Source: Siniperca chuatsi (lineage: Eukaryota > Chordata > Actinopteri > Centrarchiformes > Sinipercidae). Taken from it: a stretch of 64,000 bases of DNA. Within the stretch, counting starts at the first letter, position 1. Every line of letters begins with the position of its first letter. Shown one piece after another: positions 53,898-64,000 of this stretch. The notes under the pieces were generated by a model. The model had not been told where the DNA came from, did no database searches, and saw only the letters and a program-made list of their open reading frames with translations. Where the stretch lies: contig NC_058046.1 of assembly GCF_020085105.1 (NCBI RefSeq), positions 13,977,175-14,041,174 of the forward strand, given 5' to 3'. The translations under genes and the position numbers were made by a program.

Positions 53898-56650
53898 GCA
53901 TGCCAGGGAGATCAAAATACAAATGAGAACAAATGAAACACGTTTGATTTGTAACTTGAGGCAAATGAGCAACAGAGGGGGGAAAAACTAGACAACAGCC
54001 CATCTTTTGGCGGAGGAAGCGATACAATGAGGTACAGTGCCATCTGGCTTTCCATGTGCTGAGCTGCTACCATGTGCTGTCCTTCATGACTTGTATGGAT
54101 CTGAGCATGACCTGATGGGCTCCTTAAAGCACTCCCATATGGAATACCGGAAACTCTTCACAGTCCATGCCGCCACACTCAGACTTAAAAACTGTTACTC
54201 CTGCTATTGTGATTATCACTATCATTGTCGCTATTCATACGCATCATTTTCACTGTCCATGAGTCATATCGTGCTACTCAGAAGCAAAATATTTGATTTA
54301 TATAGGAGATTGGCTCTCCCTTTATTTCAGAGGTACTGTCTGTGTCCCACTGGATATCTTGTTATTACTGTATTTCCATGTATTTAGTGGCCTTTCTGTA
54401 TTATTATTTTCAGTATATGTGCAATTGAGGCAGAATGTTCTCTGTTCAACACAGTGGTGCAGTGCCATTACCAGCATCTGATCTGTTGGCACATGCTGTC
54501 TCTACCCCGAAACAATGTGAAAGATGTAAAGAACCATTGGTCTCAATCACCCACTGCATTTTAAATTGCAACAGTATTTAGTGGTTCTGAAGACACCAGA
54601 GAGCTGCTGTTAAGAGCTAGCTGGCCCTTGCCTCACTGTTGTGGGTCTCCATAGGGCGAATGTCAACTTCCATTTTTCTCACACATGCTGTCATTGCCCT
54701 TATATCCCGTATAAGTAACCACCCATGGCTGGTGTCCATAGTGCACAAAATACTACTGTTGTTTGACTTGTTACTTGTTGTGTAGCAATGAACATAGCTA
54801 CTCTTTGGCATATAGCTAAGCTGTGTGCCACCTCCTCAGTACAGTTACTCAGGTATCTAACCAAATCATCAGCCTTTACATGCAGTGACCCATGGTGAGA
54901 AAAATGGCCAGGGCTCATATCATCTGGCTTCTAAAAATATTACTGACCTAAGTTCACTGGTTTGTTCATATAAAAGAAAATGTTCACACTTCCTGAAGAG
55001 GCAAAATGATCAAAGACAGATCAACACTGAAGTTCTTTATGCAAATAGGCCTAGATATCCTGTTTTGCACAAATATATATGCTGTCCCAAAAGTACTGTC
55101 ATTTTGTCACAGAGAGGGTTTTTTTCCATTATCCCTGTTCAGTTCTTTTCATCACCATTTCCATTTATTTTTTAACAACACTTGGATGTGAACAGCTTTT
55201 ACATGATGCTGTTAAACACGTACATGCTACTGTTTTTCTTAAATGAAATGGCTTTTGGTTACAGCAGGTGTCACTTATACTCAAAATGAGTATCTTGAAC
55301 AGATTTAACATTTTGCAGAACCTATTAATTTGAAGTCATGTGCATTTTGTTACTTGAGGTGATAAAATACAATAACTTGCCATGACAATTTAATCTGCTT
55401 TAAATATCCGGTGATGTGAAGTTTGTCAGCATTTCTTTATGTTCATATTCATGATCTGGTCTGCAAAGGTTTGTTTTCTTTTGTTTTGGGATTAATGATC
55501 CACACTGACAGTAAAACAGTTTGTCTGGGTGATACATTTGTGACCTTTTGTATTGTATCTTTGAAAGCTTTAGTTTTAGGTAATTGTCTTCATTCATGTC
55601 ACCAGAATTTAACATGATTGTGATGTGTCATAATGTAATATTAGTTTGAATATAATCCATTGTGACTGTTGGATAAAGTAGTTAGGAAATGCTATAATTA
55701 AAAAAAAAATAATAATAATCAAGGCTCGTAATGTGCCGATGCTGCCAATATAAAGGGAATATTTGATGTTATAAATGGGAAGAAATGTTGCTATTGAGGC
55801 ATTATTGAGCGGATTCATCCAGAAAGGTCCAAAGTGAAGCATGAAATGTTTAAAAGCTTTGATTGTAGAAATAACACCATGGTTTAGGCACAAAATATAG
55901 ACTTTCATCATTGTTAGCTGCTGTAGAGAAAATTGTCAAAAGAAGGTGTCCTGAAATACAGTATATACTTAAAGGTTTTGAAAATATATATCCTCTAAAT
56001 GCAGTGGAAATCTTTTTTGCTGCCAGACCACAATTGAAAATGACTTGTGTGTAATAACTAGTTACTAGTTCAAACTTTTTGTGCATTGTTCTTTGTTCTT
56101 CTGGCTATTTATTTATTTGAAAGCTGAGTATCTTCCAACTGTACGATTGAATGCAGCCTCAATTCATCATATGAGTGCTGCAACATTGACTTCCTTTGTC
56201 CAGTGTGCTCAATAGAGTTTATATAGGCAGCTTGGCATGCTTTGCACTCTGGAGAATCTTCTCACAGCCATTTGCCAGATATCAGGGATTTCGTTACAAT
56301 TCATCTGCCTAACACCTCTGACTAAAATTTTAGCCTTAACCCTCATTTTGTGTGTATATATAGAGAGAACGTTGTCATAAACTGTAAATTTGCTATCAGG
56401 GCTGTATCCCCCTAGTGGGTGATTCATTTCATCAGTAGACATGGAAACCTGCTTGAACAGCACCAATATTTTTGTTGAAAATGTCGGCCTGGCTTTCTCT
56501 GACCGCAGGACCAGCCTTCATGCATCTTAAAATTTGGAATATGTGTGCTTGAACTGCCACCATGAACGTCCACATGTCCTCACATAGCCTACACAAGATA
56601 ACTATTGACCTTGTCATAACATATGAATAAAGTTCATCTTGGTTTACCGT
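53898..56650 (+). other. ube2d4: ube2d4 3' UTR (probable)
   Basis: About 2.7 kb of AT-rich sequence without exons after the stop codon, ending soon after an AATAAA. Long 3' UTRs are usual for UBE2D genes. It includes ATTTA-type pentamers (for example around 56107-56117) and a perfect GATCAAAG near 55008. I see no transposon. Confidence 0.55.
56626..56631 (+). terminator. ube2d4: candidate poly(A) signal of ube2d4
   Basis: AATAAA followed within 25 bases by a TG-rich stretch (TTGGTTTACCGTTGTCTG), a good poly(A) arrangement, 560 bases before the dbnl start codon. Confidence 0.5.
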
Positions 56651-57187
56651 TGTCTGCAGTCATTCTGTGTGTCTTTAAGATGTAGTAATAACTACCAGAA
56701 TCAGCTGTGCATTGATGGTGTTAAAGGAGGAGCGGATGCCTCTAAATAAACAGAGAAAAATATGGAGATATTGTACACGTACTGTAGGTAAGTTAGTTTT
56801 AAGCTAAATAAAAGTACTGTAAAAAGTTGTTCTTCAAATAGCGCCACTGCGTACCTGAGTGGCGCATTCTAGCGTGCGTTTGATTCAACAAGATCTGGAG
56901 GTTTTTGCGGTGCAGACAACACTATCTTTTATCTCACTTTCCTATAGTGAGAATTTGGTGCATGTTAATGATTATTTGGACATTGGATTGCACAAATTCC
57001 TAGCCAAGTTTAGAATAATTAAAAACGCAAACTAGCTCCGCGCTTCCGAAGTGTCACGCTATCCCAAACGCAGGATGCTGTGGCTGAGATGTAGCTACTA
57101 GCTAAACTAGCTTCCTGTACAGCTGAAAGTCAGCATCATCGCCACTCCTCCCGGATAGCTAGCTGGCTAGCTGTACTCAGCATAACG

Positions 57188-57270
57188 ATGGCAGTTAACC
57201 TCAGCAAAAATGGCCCTGCTTTAACAGCTGCATTCAAAGAAGTGGTAGATGAAAAATCCAATACCAACTG
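57188..57270 (+). CDS. dbnl: dbnl exon 1
   Basis: [20 protein letters not shown] then DEKSNTN and two bases of Trp28; donor GTAAGG. It matches the family N-terminus MA(A/V)NLS(R/K)NGPAL. Confidence 0.95.
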
Positions 57271-60200
57271 GTAAGGAGCAGCATTTTAAAAAGCCTTATG
57301 TAGGAGGCATTATGTTAGCTCCAGTGTTGGCTAGCATTAAGCCAGTCGTCAAGTAAGTTAACGTTAACCTAACGGTAGATAAACTTAACCTGTGACTTAT
57401 CGGTACTTTGTTAACCACAGCAGACCTTCTACTTATTAAATTAGCGACAGCGTCAGCTAAAGTCAGCTTTGTGTACATGGGCGTTTATCATTCTTACATT
57501 TATTGCCAGTCTGACGTGTATTAACGCTAAAGATGAGCTAACTGAATAGCTAGTTAGTGACATTGTTAATTAGCTGGGTACACTAACCAACTAACAGGCT
57601 AAGCACTTAATCTATATGCTTTGCGTGTATTTTATTATTTGTTAAGCTTGTCTGTCTTGGAGTTAAATGAATAAGTTGCTAGCTAACTCACCCACTTCCT
57701 GGTAAGATACCAGAAGCTATAAATGACCAATATGTGAAAGTCAAATCTGGGAACTTCCTTTTTGTGTTACCTAACTTTACATGAGTGTCTGTGCTTGCCT
57801 TGAGGTTAAGGTTAATTAAACCTGTTGATAACAGCTGCAGTGTTTAATGATGACCTGAATTAATTAATCCTAAGGAGCAAATTGCCCAGGGAGTCCTGCT
57901 GGCCCCATATACAGTCTGAAAATGTCTCTCTTGTGAATGTTTGCCACTCAGTTTTAGGCATTTGGACAACCACAGCCTAGTAACACCACAACTTGCTGTT
58001 ACTGTAATTTTTACCCCTGAAATGATGCTGACAGGAAAAAGTAAAGATGTAAAGATAAACTAAAGAAGTAATCATTCATCAGCTAGTTTCAGTTTGAGCA
58101 AGTTCCACTTACTTAGCTCTGAAAGTATTTTTGCGAATATGAACACATACTGGTCTGAAATTGACATCCCAAGTAGAGATTTAATAGTTACTGTAATATG
58201 TAAGGCGATTATCATGTCACTTACAATGTATCACATGGCTAGATGACAATAATGCAAGAAGATCTCATCTCGAGTTAAGTTTCTGTATGAGAGCAGGCCA
58301 AATGATGATTCTTCTGTGTAGTATTGATCTGAGGCAAAATCAATGAAAGCATCTATGGTTTTCTTTTAAATGGGACCTGAAGGCCTTAGATATTATTTAC
58401 AATCATAATTAAGTTGTCTTTGTGTGCCATTAAACTATGGCTGCAACTAACAATTATTTTCATTAACACTGAATCTGCAGATTATTTTCTCGATTAATTG
58501 AATAGTTGCTTTGACTATAAAATGTCAGAAAATAATGAAAAATGCCCATCATGGTTTCCCAAAGTCCAAGGGGCTTGCTTTGTCCAACAAACAGTTTAGA
58601 ACCCAAAGATATTCAGTTTACTATCATGTACAACAAAGAAAAGCATTGAATCCGCACATTTGAGTGGCTGGAACCAGCAGATGCTTGGCATTTTTGCTTT
58701 AAAAACGATTAATCCATTATCAAAATATTTGCAGATGAACTTTCTGGTGATTGACGGATCGATTAATCGACTAATTGTTTCAGCTTTACATTAAATTACA
58801 GCTTTATCCCTGCCTCATCTCCTAATAGTCAGCAATGACTACTGAGTACAGTAAGATAACAATAAAGGCTACAAAATGGCCATAAATTATTTTTATAGAC
58901 TTACCTAAACAACTTTACCATCCAACTTACCTACCTGACACAATTAAAGACTTTATGTGTGTCAGCATAATCTTTTGATTATTATGATTATCTAGTATGT
59001 TATTAAATTCATTGCCTATCAAAAAAATACTCAGCCCATATATAACCCGAAAAGGCTGTTTGGCGGACTGTATGTCCACTTGAAGAGCACAGAAGCAAAG
59101 ACTTCTTCAAATGCCTCCATGCTCATGAAGATGACGGAGAAAAGATATAGCTAATCCTTAGTTATTTTTATTGGGCATTTAATATCAAAAAAAATTCAGT
59201 GGAAATATCTACTGGTGCACAGGCATTCAACCTGTAAAAGTGACTGACATGGCTGATTTTAAAATGGGATTTAAACTGCAGCAGTGCTCTAGTATGTTTA
59301 CACTACCCTACTTCCCCAGGAAAATGTATCCTGTTGGAATAGGGCTTAACGGTGAAGGTTGCTTAAAATCAGTTTACAAAACATCCATTGTTTTGTTTAG
59401 TGTGAAATAGTGCACATCAACGTCTGCAAAACAAACCCTTCTCTGTCTGTCTGTGTGATCTGTTTGGCTGGTATTTTAATATCCGGAATCGTGTTTTCCA
59501 CAGGGCCTTGTTCACCTATGAGGGAAACAGTAATGATATCCGCCTGGCAGAAAAGGGGGGTGAGTGACTGAGTAGATATTGTTATCAAGTTTTTATGATC
59601 GCAACGCGATATTATCAAATGTGTGCAGGAATTTCATTGTCAGCATACAGCTGCAGTAATGGAATATCAGCACAAAAGGATTGCGTGCCTCTGCTTACTC
59701 ACCCCATCATTTGTAAGTGGAAAAATGTCTGCCGTTACACAACCAACCACAGTAACCATTTGACTTTTCCACAATGTTTATGTATCAGATGGAGGACTGG
59801 AGGAGTTGGTTGAGGAATTGAACAGTGGAAAAGTGATGTATGCTTTCTGCCGGGTCCAGGATCCAAATTCTGGTCTGCCTAAATATGTCCTCATCAACTG
59901 GGTTTGTGCTACACTTAACTATTGTACATTTGTTTGTCTGCTTTGTAGTGGCCGTCAATGAACTTGTAGAACAATTCTTTGTGTTTCAGACTGGTGAAGG
60001 AGTGAAGGACGCTAGGAAAGGAATATGTGCAAATCATGTCAGCTCCATGGCAAATTTTCTTAAGGTAACACTGCACTCATTTTTGAGTCTAGTTTAAATA
60101 TGCATTTGGATTTCTACTACAGTCTGTTTATGTTTACAAAGGAGGTTATTTGCATGTTGATGATGGCTTTGAGCAGAACTCAAAATTAAAAATCCAATAA

Positions 60201-60685
60201 AGAAAATACTAAACAGCATGCTGCAGGCATTGTTGGAATAATGCAACAGCTTTGTTTGATTGGTTTCAGTGTCATTCATATTATACCAGCAAACAGCGCA
60301 TGTAATCAAACTACTGGGTGGTGCATGCATAAACCAAGATAACAACTGTAGGTGTTTCCGTATTTGTCTGAGCATTAAAATTAACTTTTTATTTCATGCT
60401 GTTTCAGGGGGCCCATGTCACAATAAACGCCAGAGCAGATGAGGACGTGGAACCTGATGTGATCATGCAAAAGGTGGCTAAAGCTTCAGGAGCAAACTAC
60501 AGCTTCCACAAAGAAGCTTCCAGCCGCTTCCAGGACAGCGGTCCTCAGGGTCCTGTGGTATGCAGCGCATGCAGTTCCTGCCTTATGCCCTCCTGTTTGC
60601 TTATGTTTCATGCTAGAAAGATAAGCAGAGGGCTAGATCTCAACTAGGCTCCTTAATCTCAAAACATGGATACATTTGAAATGTT

Positions 60686-60725
<40 letters not shown>

Positions 60726-62970
60726 GTACATTTTTATCCATTTAATGAATAATGATTGAATAACAAAGAAAAGATATGGATTAGGTTTAGGTAAATGATG
60801 CTAAGAGCTCCAGTAGTTGGATTCCTCTGTATTTTTATTTATTTTTTTCTTATTAAGTAAAATGTTTACTCAGTCATATTAAATTGTCTTTTCCTTCATG
60901 TAGGGCTCAGTGTACCAGAAGACCAACGCTATGTCAGAAATCAGAAAGACCAACAAAGACAACTTCTGGGCTCAGGCAGAGGTAGGCTCCTGAAATTGCA
61001 TTAAGCTAACGCCAATTTCAATTTCACCTCTTGAGACAGTGTGAAGAGCACCTTAAGCTTCTCTTAAAAATTTCTACCTTATTTTTATGTAAGATGTTTT
61101 TGAATCATTGACTCATTGAAATTGCAAGAACTCTCCGAAACATTGCAAGAGTTTGCAGTTTTAAAACATTTGACAAATATTGCCATTCCTCATAAAGTCC
61201 TACATAAAAATGCAAGGCAGGCAGTTTTTATCCATCACGAATATAACCGTAGTCAGCGAAAGCATTGTTGTAACTTTGTCCTTTTTGTTTGCAGTTTTGG
61301 CTCATCACCATACCTGTCACAGATAACACCCAGAAAGTGGTGCTTATTGCCTTGCAGTTTGGCTTAGATAAACTATTGTGAAATCAAGCTTTTTAATGAC
61401 TATAATATTTGCAAAATACCAAACCAACGTTGACTGTGCCAGTGTGTTTGGCTTTTTAGAAAGAAGAGGAGAAACGTCTGCAGGAGGAGCGGCACAAGGC
61501 AGAGGAGGAACGCCAGCAGCTGGAGAGAGACAGAAAAGACAGAGAGGCCAAGGAGGCAGCGCAGAGGGACAAAAGGGACAAGGAGAGGGCCACTCAGATT
61601 GAGCAACAAAAGTAGGTGGCAACTGAAGGAAATGCTGGTTAAGACCGGTTTGCAGTATCACCTATTAAAAGGTTCAAATTACATTTCCTCTGTCTTCTAA
61701 ACAGTCATTTGTTTAATAGGAAGTACCAGCAGCAGCAGGAAGCTGAGAGTAAAGTGCAGGAGAATCAACGCTGGGTGAGTGTCTCACTGTCCCACTGTGT
61801 GACAAGATTGAGCAAATGGGTTTCAACTGTGAAGTAACCTGACAGAGACATTCGGAACAGATGTCGAAATGAATGTGGATTGGTGTGAAATTTACTTTCA
61901 TATTGAGTGTTAGCCACTTTTCTGTGATTATGCTGATAGTTACATACGATTGGGTAGTGCACACGTCGTGTAAACACTTAAGTCAGGAAGGTAGCTAATG
62001 TCAGCAGTGCCAACATTGATATCGACATTATCAGGAGGAGCAGGAGGAGAACCAGGCAGCCCAGAAGAAAGCAGTCAGGAGAGGTGAATCTGTGGAAAAG
62101 GCCAACGTGAGTTCCCCTTCCTGAAAGTGCTCTCCTCTGGCCAAACTACTTTCCTTTTTCTTGCATATCTCTTTGTAATCAAATGTGAACCCCTTGAAGC
62201 TTGACGTAACACACCTTCCTTCTGGTCTTTACTGCATGATCTCTCTTTTCTCTGTGATCATTTACAGAAGTCAGACATCTGTATGTTCTGTAGTTGTTCG
62301 CTCAGCAACACATGCCAACACATTATGAATAACTTGTGGCTGTCTAATGCTTATTGTACGCGTTATTTGTTTTCTTTTTCTTTTTTTCTAGGAGGCGGCT
62401 TCTCTCATCTCTCAGCGTGCTTTAAACCCCAGAGAGATGTTCAAGCAGAGGGAGAGGGGAATAACTCCCAGTGACTCAGACGTCCCCTCTGCTGCCCCTG
62501 CTAGCCCCCAGCCAGGTATCACCCCTGCATACACGTGACCTCTCCATATAAATCTGTTTGCTTTGAATGTCACTGCCCCTCCTGCATTACTGCAAGGTTC
62601 TCTTAGCTCTCTCTCAGGTAGCGGGAGGTACAAACTGGTGATTTTTCTAGAGGAGATTGTCTCCCAGCGCTGTCTTTTTCAGAGCTTTAACTTTCCATCA
62701 GACTGTCTAGTAGTCTCATAGTCATATTTAACACTATGTCTCCATCATGGTGTCACCTCTTCTTCTGCTCAACCTGTCTGCACTTTGTTTTCTCTCTCGT
62801 CAATTTTTGCCATGTTTTGGGGATTCCATGTGTGTCTCTGCTCAGGGCGTCTGCAAAGCCCTTTTCTGTCTAAGCCAATGTATGAAAGTGAGCGAGCCAG
62901 CTCACCTCAGCGCCAAGCTTCTCCTGTGCCAGCAGGCTCCGCCTCTCCTGTCCGTGCCACAGGTGTGAGC

Positions 62971-63010
<40 letters not shown>

Positions 63011-63860
63011 GTACATGCACAAAGAATGCATACACAACTTATTGGGTGACAGTCTCATACTTAACTAAAAGCTGCATGCTTCATTTCTCATTGTTGTTTC
63101 TGTGTGTCATCATATTCCTTTATAATCATGGATTTCATCACGAGTCATGCTTCCATTCAGTGTTCTTCCTGTTTCTTAAGAAACTTCAAGATTATTGTTT
63201 TGTTACTCCACAAGTGAAACGTGCCAAGAATGCCTTTATGTCTGAGACTGGTGGTGGTTTTCAGCCTGTGTGGACTAGTGAATGTGTTCCTCTGTGTACA
63301 TGCATGCCTGTGCTTGTGTTTTGGGTGATAAGAGCCTGATGTGGATGATGGACAGTCCAGGTGTGAGTATGATGAGCAGGAGGCAACCCCCCAGGAGCAA
63401 TTTAAAGGTGGGGCCCATTTCACACAACAACAGTGTTACCCCTTTGTACATCAGCTTCCCAACCCTTCCATCTGCTTTTTATAAAAATGCTGTTGTAATT
63501 TGTTTTAAGCACATATTGTTCCCTCTAGCCGAACTGTGCTGTCAGGATCAGCTGCTGCCACCTGCTGGTAGATAGGCAGATCAGACACAATCATACTGAT
63601 AGGAATCTCTCTTTTCAGAGGAGGCACTGGCTGCTAACTCCTACGTCCAAGAAACGGCTTATGAAGAGCCCGCTCAGGTAGTTGTTTACTTACCTTTAGC
63701 AGGAAATGCTGACTATTTTCTTCCATCATATAAATAATTCTGAAACACAACGTAACTTTATTCCACACCCAGGTGGAGGAGAATAACTCCTATGAGGTGA
63801 CTGCTGGGGATACCTCAGACAGAGGCGTCTGTGCCAGAGCATTATATGACTACCAGGCTG
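57188..63860 (+). CDS. dbnl: dbnl: drebrin-like / actin-binding protein 1, 3' end cut by the window
   Basis: An actin-binding adaptor joining F-actin to endocytosis, membrane ruffling and immune or synaptic signalling (known for mammalian DBNL/mAbp1/HIP-55). Exons 57188-57270, 59504-59559, 59789-59901, 59990-60064, 60408-60557, 60904-60981, 61460-61611, 61720-61774, 62035-62106, 62392-62515, 62846-62962, 63333-63407, 63619-63677 and 63773-63860 join without a frame break into 432 residues. Residues 1 to about 135 are the ADF-homology domain ([49 protein letters not shown]). Residues about 185-278 are a charged coiled coil. Residues 280-403 are a Ser/Pro/Glu-rich linker. The SH3 domain opens with [11 protein letters not shown] and continues beyond the window. 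ube2d4 lies just upstream on the same strand. The a/b paralogue is undecided. Confidence 0.95.
57271..59503 (+). other. dbnl intron 1
   Basis: 2.2 kb. The first 450 bases hold clustered GCTAGC, GTTAACGTTAAC and TTAGCTAAC-type motifs; 58438-58787 is a dispersed repeat; the rest shows no exon. Confidence 0.85.
58438..58787 (+). repeat. dispersed repeat, copy B (MITE-like)
   Basis: About 350 bases starting TGGCTGCAACTAACAATTAT and ending GATTAATCGACTAATTGTTT then CAGCTT. It aligns in opposite orientation with 28283-28657. No coding sequence. Confidence 0.7.
59504..59559 (+). CDS. dbnl: dbnl exon 2
   Basis: [21 protein letters not shown]-homology domain; acceptor TTCCACAG, donor GTGAGT. Confidence 0.95.
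59789..59901 (+). CDS. dbnl: dbnl exon 3
   Basis: [20 protein letters not shown] then [17 protein letters not shown], the core of the ADF-homology domain. Confidence 0.95.
59990..60064 (+). CDS. dbnl: dbnl exon 4
   Basis: [20 protein letters not shown] then ANFLK; phase 0-0. Confidence 0.95.
60065..60407 (+). other. dbnl intron 4
   Basis: 343 bases; nothing besides the splice sites. Confidence 0.85.
60408..60557 (+). CDS. dbnl: dbnl exon 5
   Basis: [50 protein letters not shown]; end of the ADF-homology domain. Confidence 0.95.
60690..60721. repeat. (TA)n microsatellite in dbnl intron 5
   Basis: About 16 TA units. Confidence 0.95.
60904..60981 (+). CDS. dbnl: dbnl exon 6
   Basis: [20 protein letters not shown] then FWAQAE, the conserved block before the coiled coil. 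Confidence 0.95.
60982..61459 (+). other. dbnl intron 6
   Basis: 478 bases; nothing besides the splice sites. Confidence 0.85.
61460..61611 (+). CDS. dbnl: dbnl exon 7 (coiled coil)
   Basis: A very charged helix starting [20 protein letters not shown] and running to ATQIEQQ. Donor GTAGGT follows two bases of a lysine codon. Confidence 0.93.
61720..61774 (+). CDS. dbnl: dbnl exon 8
   Basis: A 55-base exon: [17 protein letters not shown] after the shared lysine; acceptor TTTAATAG, donor GTGAGT. Confidence 0.9.
62035..62106 (+). CDS. dbnl: dbnl exon 9
   Basis: [20 protein letters not shown] then EKAN; 72 bases, phase 0-0, so it can be skipped without a frame change. Confidence 0.88.
62392..62515 (+). 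CDS. dbnl: dbnl exon 10
   Basis: [20 protein letters not shown] then [20 protein letters not shown] and P. The [11 protein letters not shown] block matches the human HPREIFKQKER region. Confidence 0.93.
62516..62845 (+). other. dbnl intron 10
   Basis: 330 bases; nothing besides the splice sites. Confidence 0.85.
62846..62962 (+). CDS. dbnl: dbnl exon 11
   Basis: [20 protein letters not shown] then [19 protein letters not shown]. The first residues match the human GKLRSPFLQK block. It has 117 bases in phase 1-1, and a CA repeat starts 10 bases past its donor. Confidence 0.92.
62963..63332 (+). other. dbnl intron 11
   Basis: 370 bases. Starts with the CA repeat at 62972-63008 and ends at the weak exon 12 acceptor. 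A long open frame runs through it from exon 11 but matches nothing in the family. Confidence 0.75.
62972..63008 (+). repeat. (CA)n repeat beside the dbnl exon 11 donor
   Basis: About 18 CA units beginning 10 bases after the GTGTGA donor. It reads as a CA repeat in the pre-mRNA, the kind bound by hnRNP L in mammals. Confidence 0.95.
63333..63407 (+). CDS. dbnl: dbnl exon 12
   Basis: [20 protein letters not shown] then QEQFK; 75 bases, phase 1-1. The acceptor (GTGATAAG) has a poor pyrimidine tract, so this exon may be used only in some transcripts. Confidence 0.72.
63619..63677 (+). CDS. dbnl: dbnl exon 13
   Basis: [20 protein letters not shown]. The YEEP tyrosine motif is like those in the human DBNL linker (VYEEPPEQ), which are phosphorylated by Src/Syk-family kinases in mammals. 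Acceptor CTTTTCAG. Confidence 0.92.
63773..63860 (+). CDS. dbnl: dbnl exon 14 (start of SH3)
   Basis: [20 protein letters not shown] then ARALYDYQA, which opens the SH3 domain with its ALYDY motif. Donor GTGAGG; the rest of the SH3 lies beyond base 64000. Confidence 0.94.
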
Positions 63861-64000
63861 GTGAGGTTTTTATTTTTTTATGTTTTATTTTTATTTTTTT
63901 ATCACTACACCGTAACAACAAATGGACTGACATGTAGTCAGCCAAATAACTTACACGGGTATTAAAGAGCAACTTAACACCTTGTTTTATCTTGGACATG

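Noticed and set aside
62270..62400. possible extra dbnl exon after TTTACAG at about 62269
   Set aside because: The frame stays open but there is no donor before the next acceptor and no family match; exon 9 joins exon 10 cleanly.

Overview
This is a piece of a vertebrate nuclear genome, almost certainly a ray-finned (teleost) fish. The evidence is split genes with GT-AG introns, vertebrate TCF/LEF, UBE2D and drebrin-like proteins, a Tc1 element of the fish IR/DR type, many CA, TA and GA microsatellites, and dispersed repeats of a kind common in teleosts. There are no bacterial-type genes, rRNA or tRNA genes, or CRISPR arrays that I can support.

Three protein-coding genes can be rebuilt exon by exon. 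(1) tcf7l1, on the minus strand (start codon at 34894, stop at 2402), has 12 coding exons that join without a frame break into 579 residues. It is a Wnt-pathway HMG-box transcription factor. Exons 1-3 lie within about 600 bp, then come an 18 kb intron and a 7 kb intron, and the remaining exons are clustered at 2.4-9.1 kb. (2) A UBE2D-family ubiquitin-conjugating enzyme, best matched to UBE2D4, on the plus strand (50766-53897), has 7 exons and exactly 147 residues, followed by a long 3' UTR to about 56.65 kb. (3) dbnl (drebrin-like / Abp1), on the plus strand from 57188, has 14 coding exons inside the window. The window ends just inside its C-terminal SH3 domain.

Region by region: 1-2401 is the 3' UTR and downstream flank of tcf7l1; 2402-34894 is the tcf7l1 gene body; 34895-about 35700 is its CpG-richer 5' UTR and promoter; about 35.7-50.5 kb is an intergenic stretch holding microsatellites, a 1.9 kb modular repeat and other repeats; 50.5-56.65 kb is ube2d4; 57.0-64.0 kb is dbnl. 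From memory, UBE2D4 and DBNL also lie close together on human 7p13, so that pair looks like old synteny, with tcf7l1 as the fish-side neighbour.

The genes do not form a pathway. TCF7L1 represses or activates Wnt targets with beta-catenin and Groucho, the E2 enzyme charges and passes on ubiquitin, and DBNL links actin to endocytosis. The most unusual items are a Tc1 copy that makes up about 92% of the intron splitting the HMG box; a cleanly bounded hAT-type MITE with a perfect 8-bp target duplication; candidate RFX X-boxes and a DR1 site inside tcf7l1 introns; palindromic GTTAAC/GCTAGC motif clusters around the starts of both plus-strand genes; and a CA repeat abutting a dbnl splice donor. I found no convincing previously undescribed gene system.
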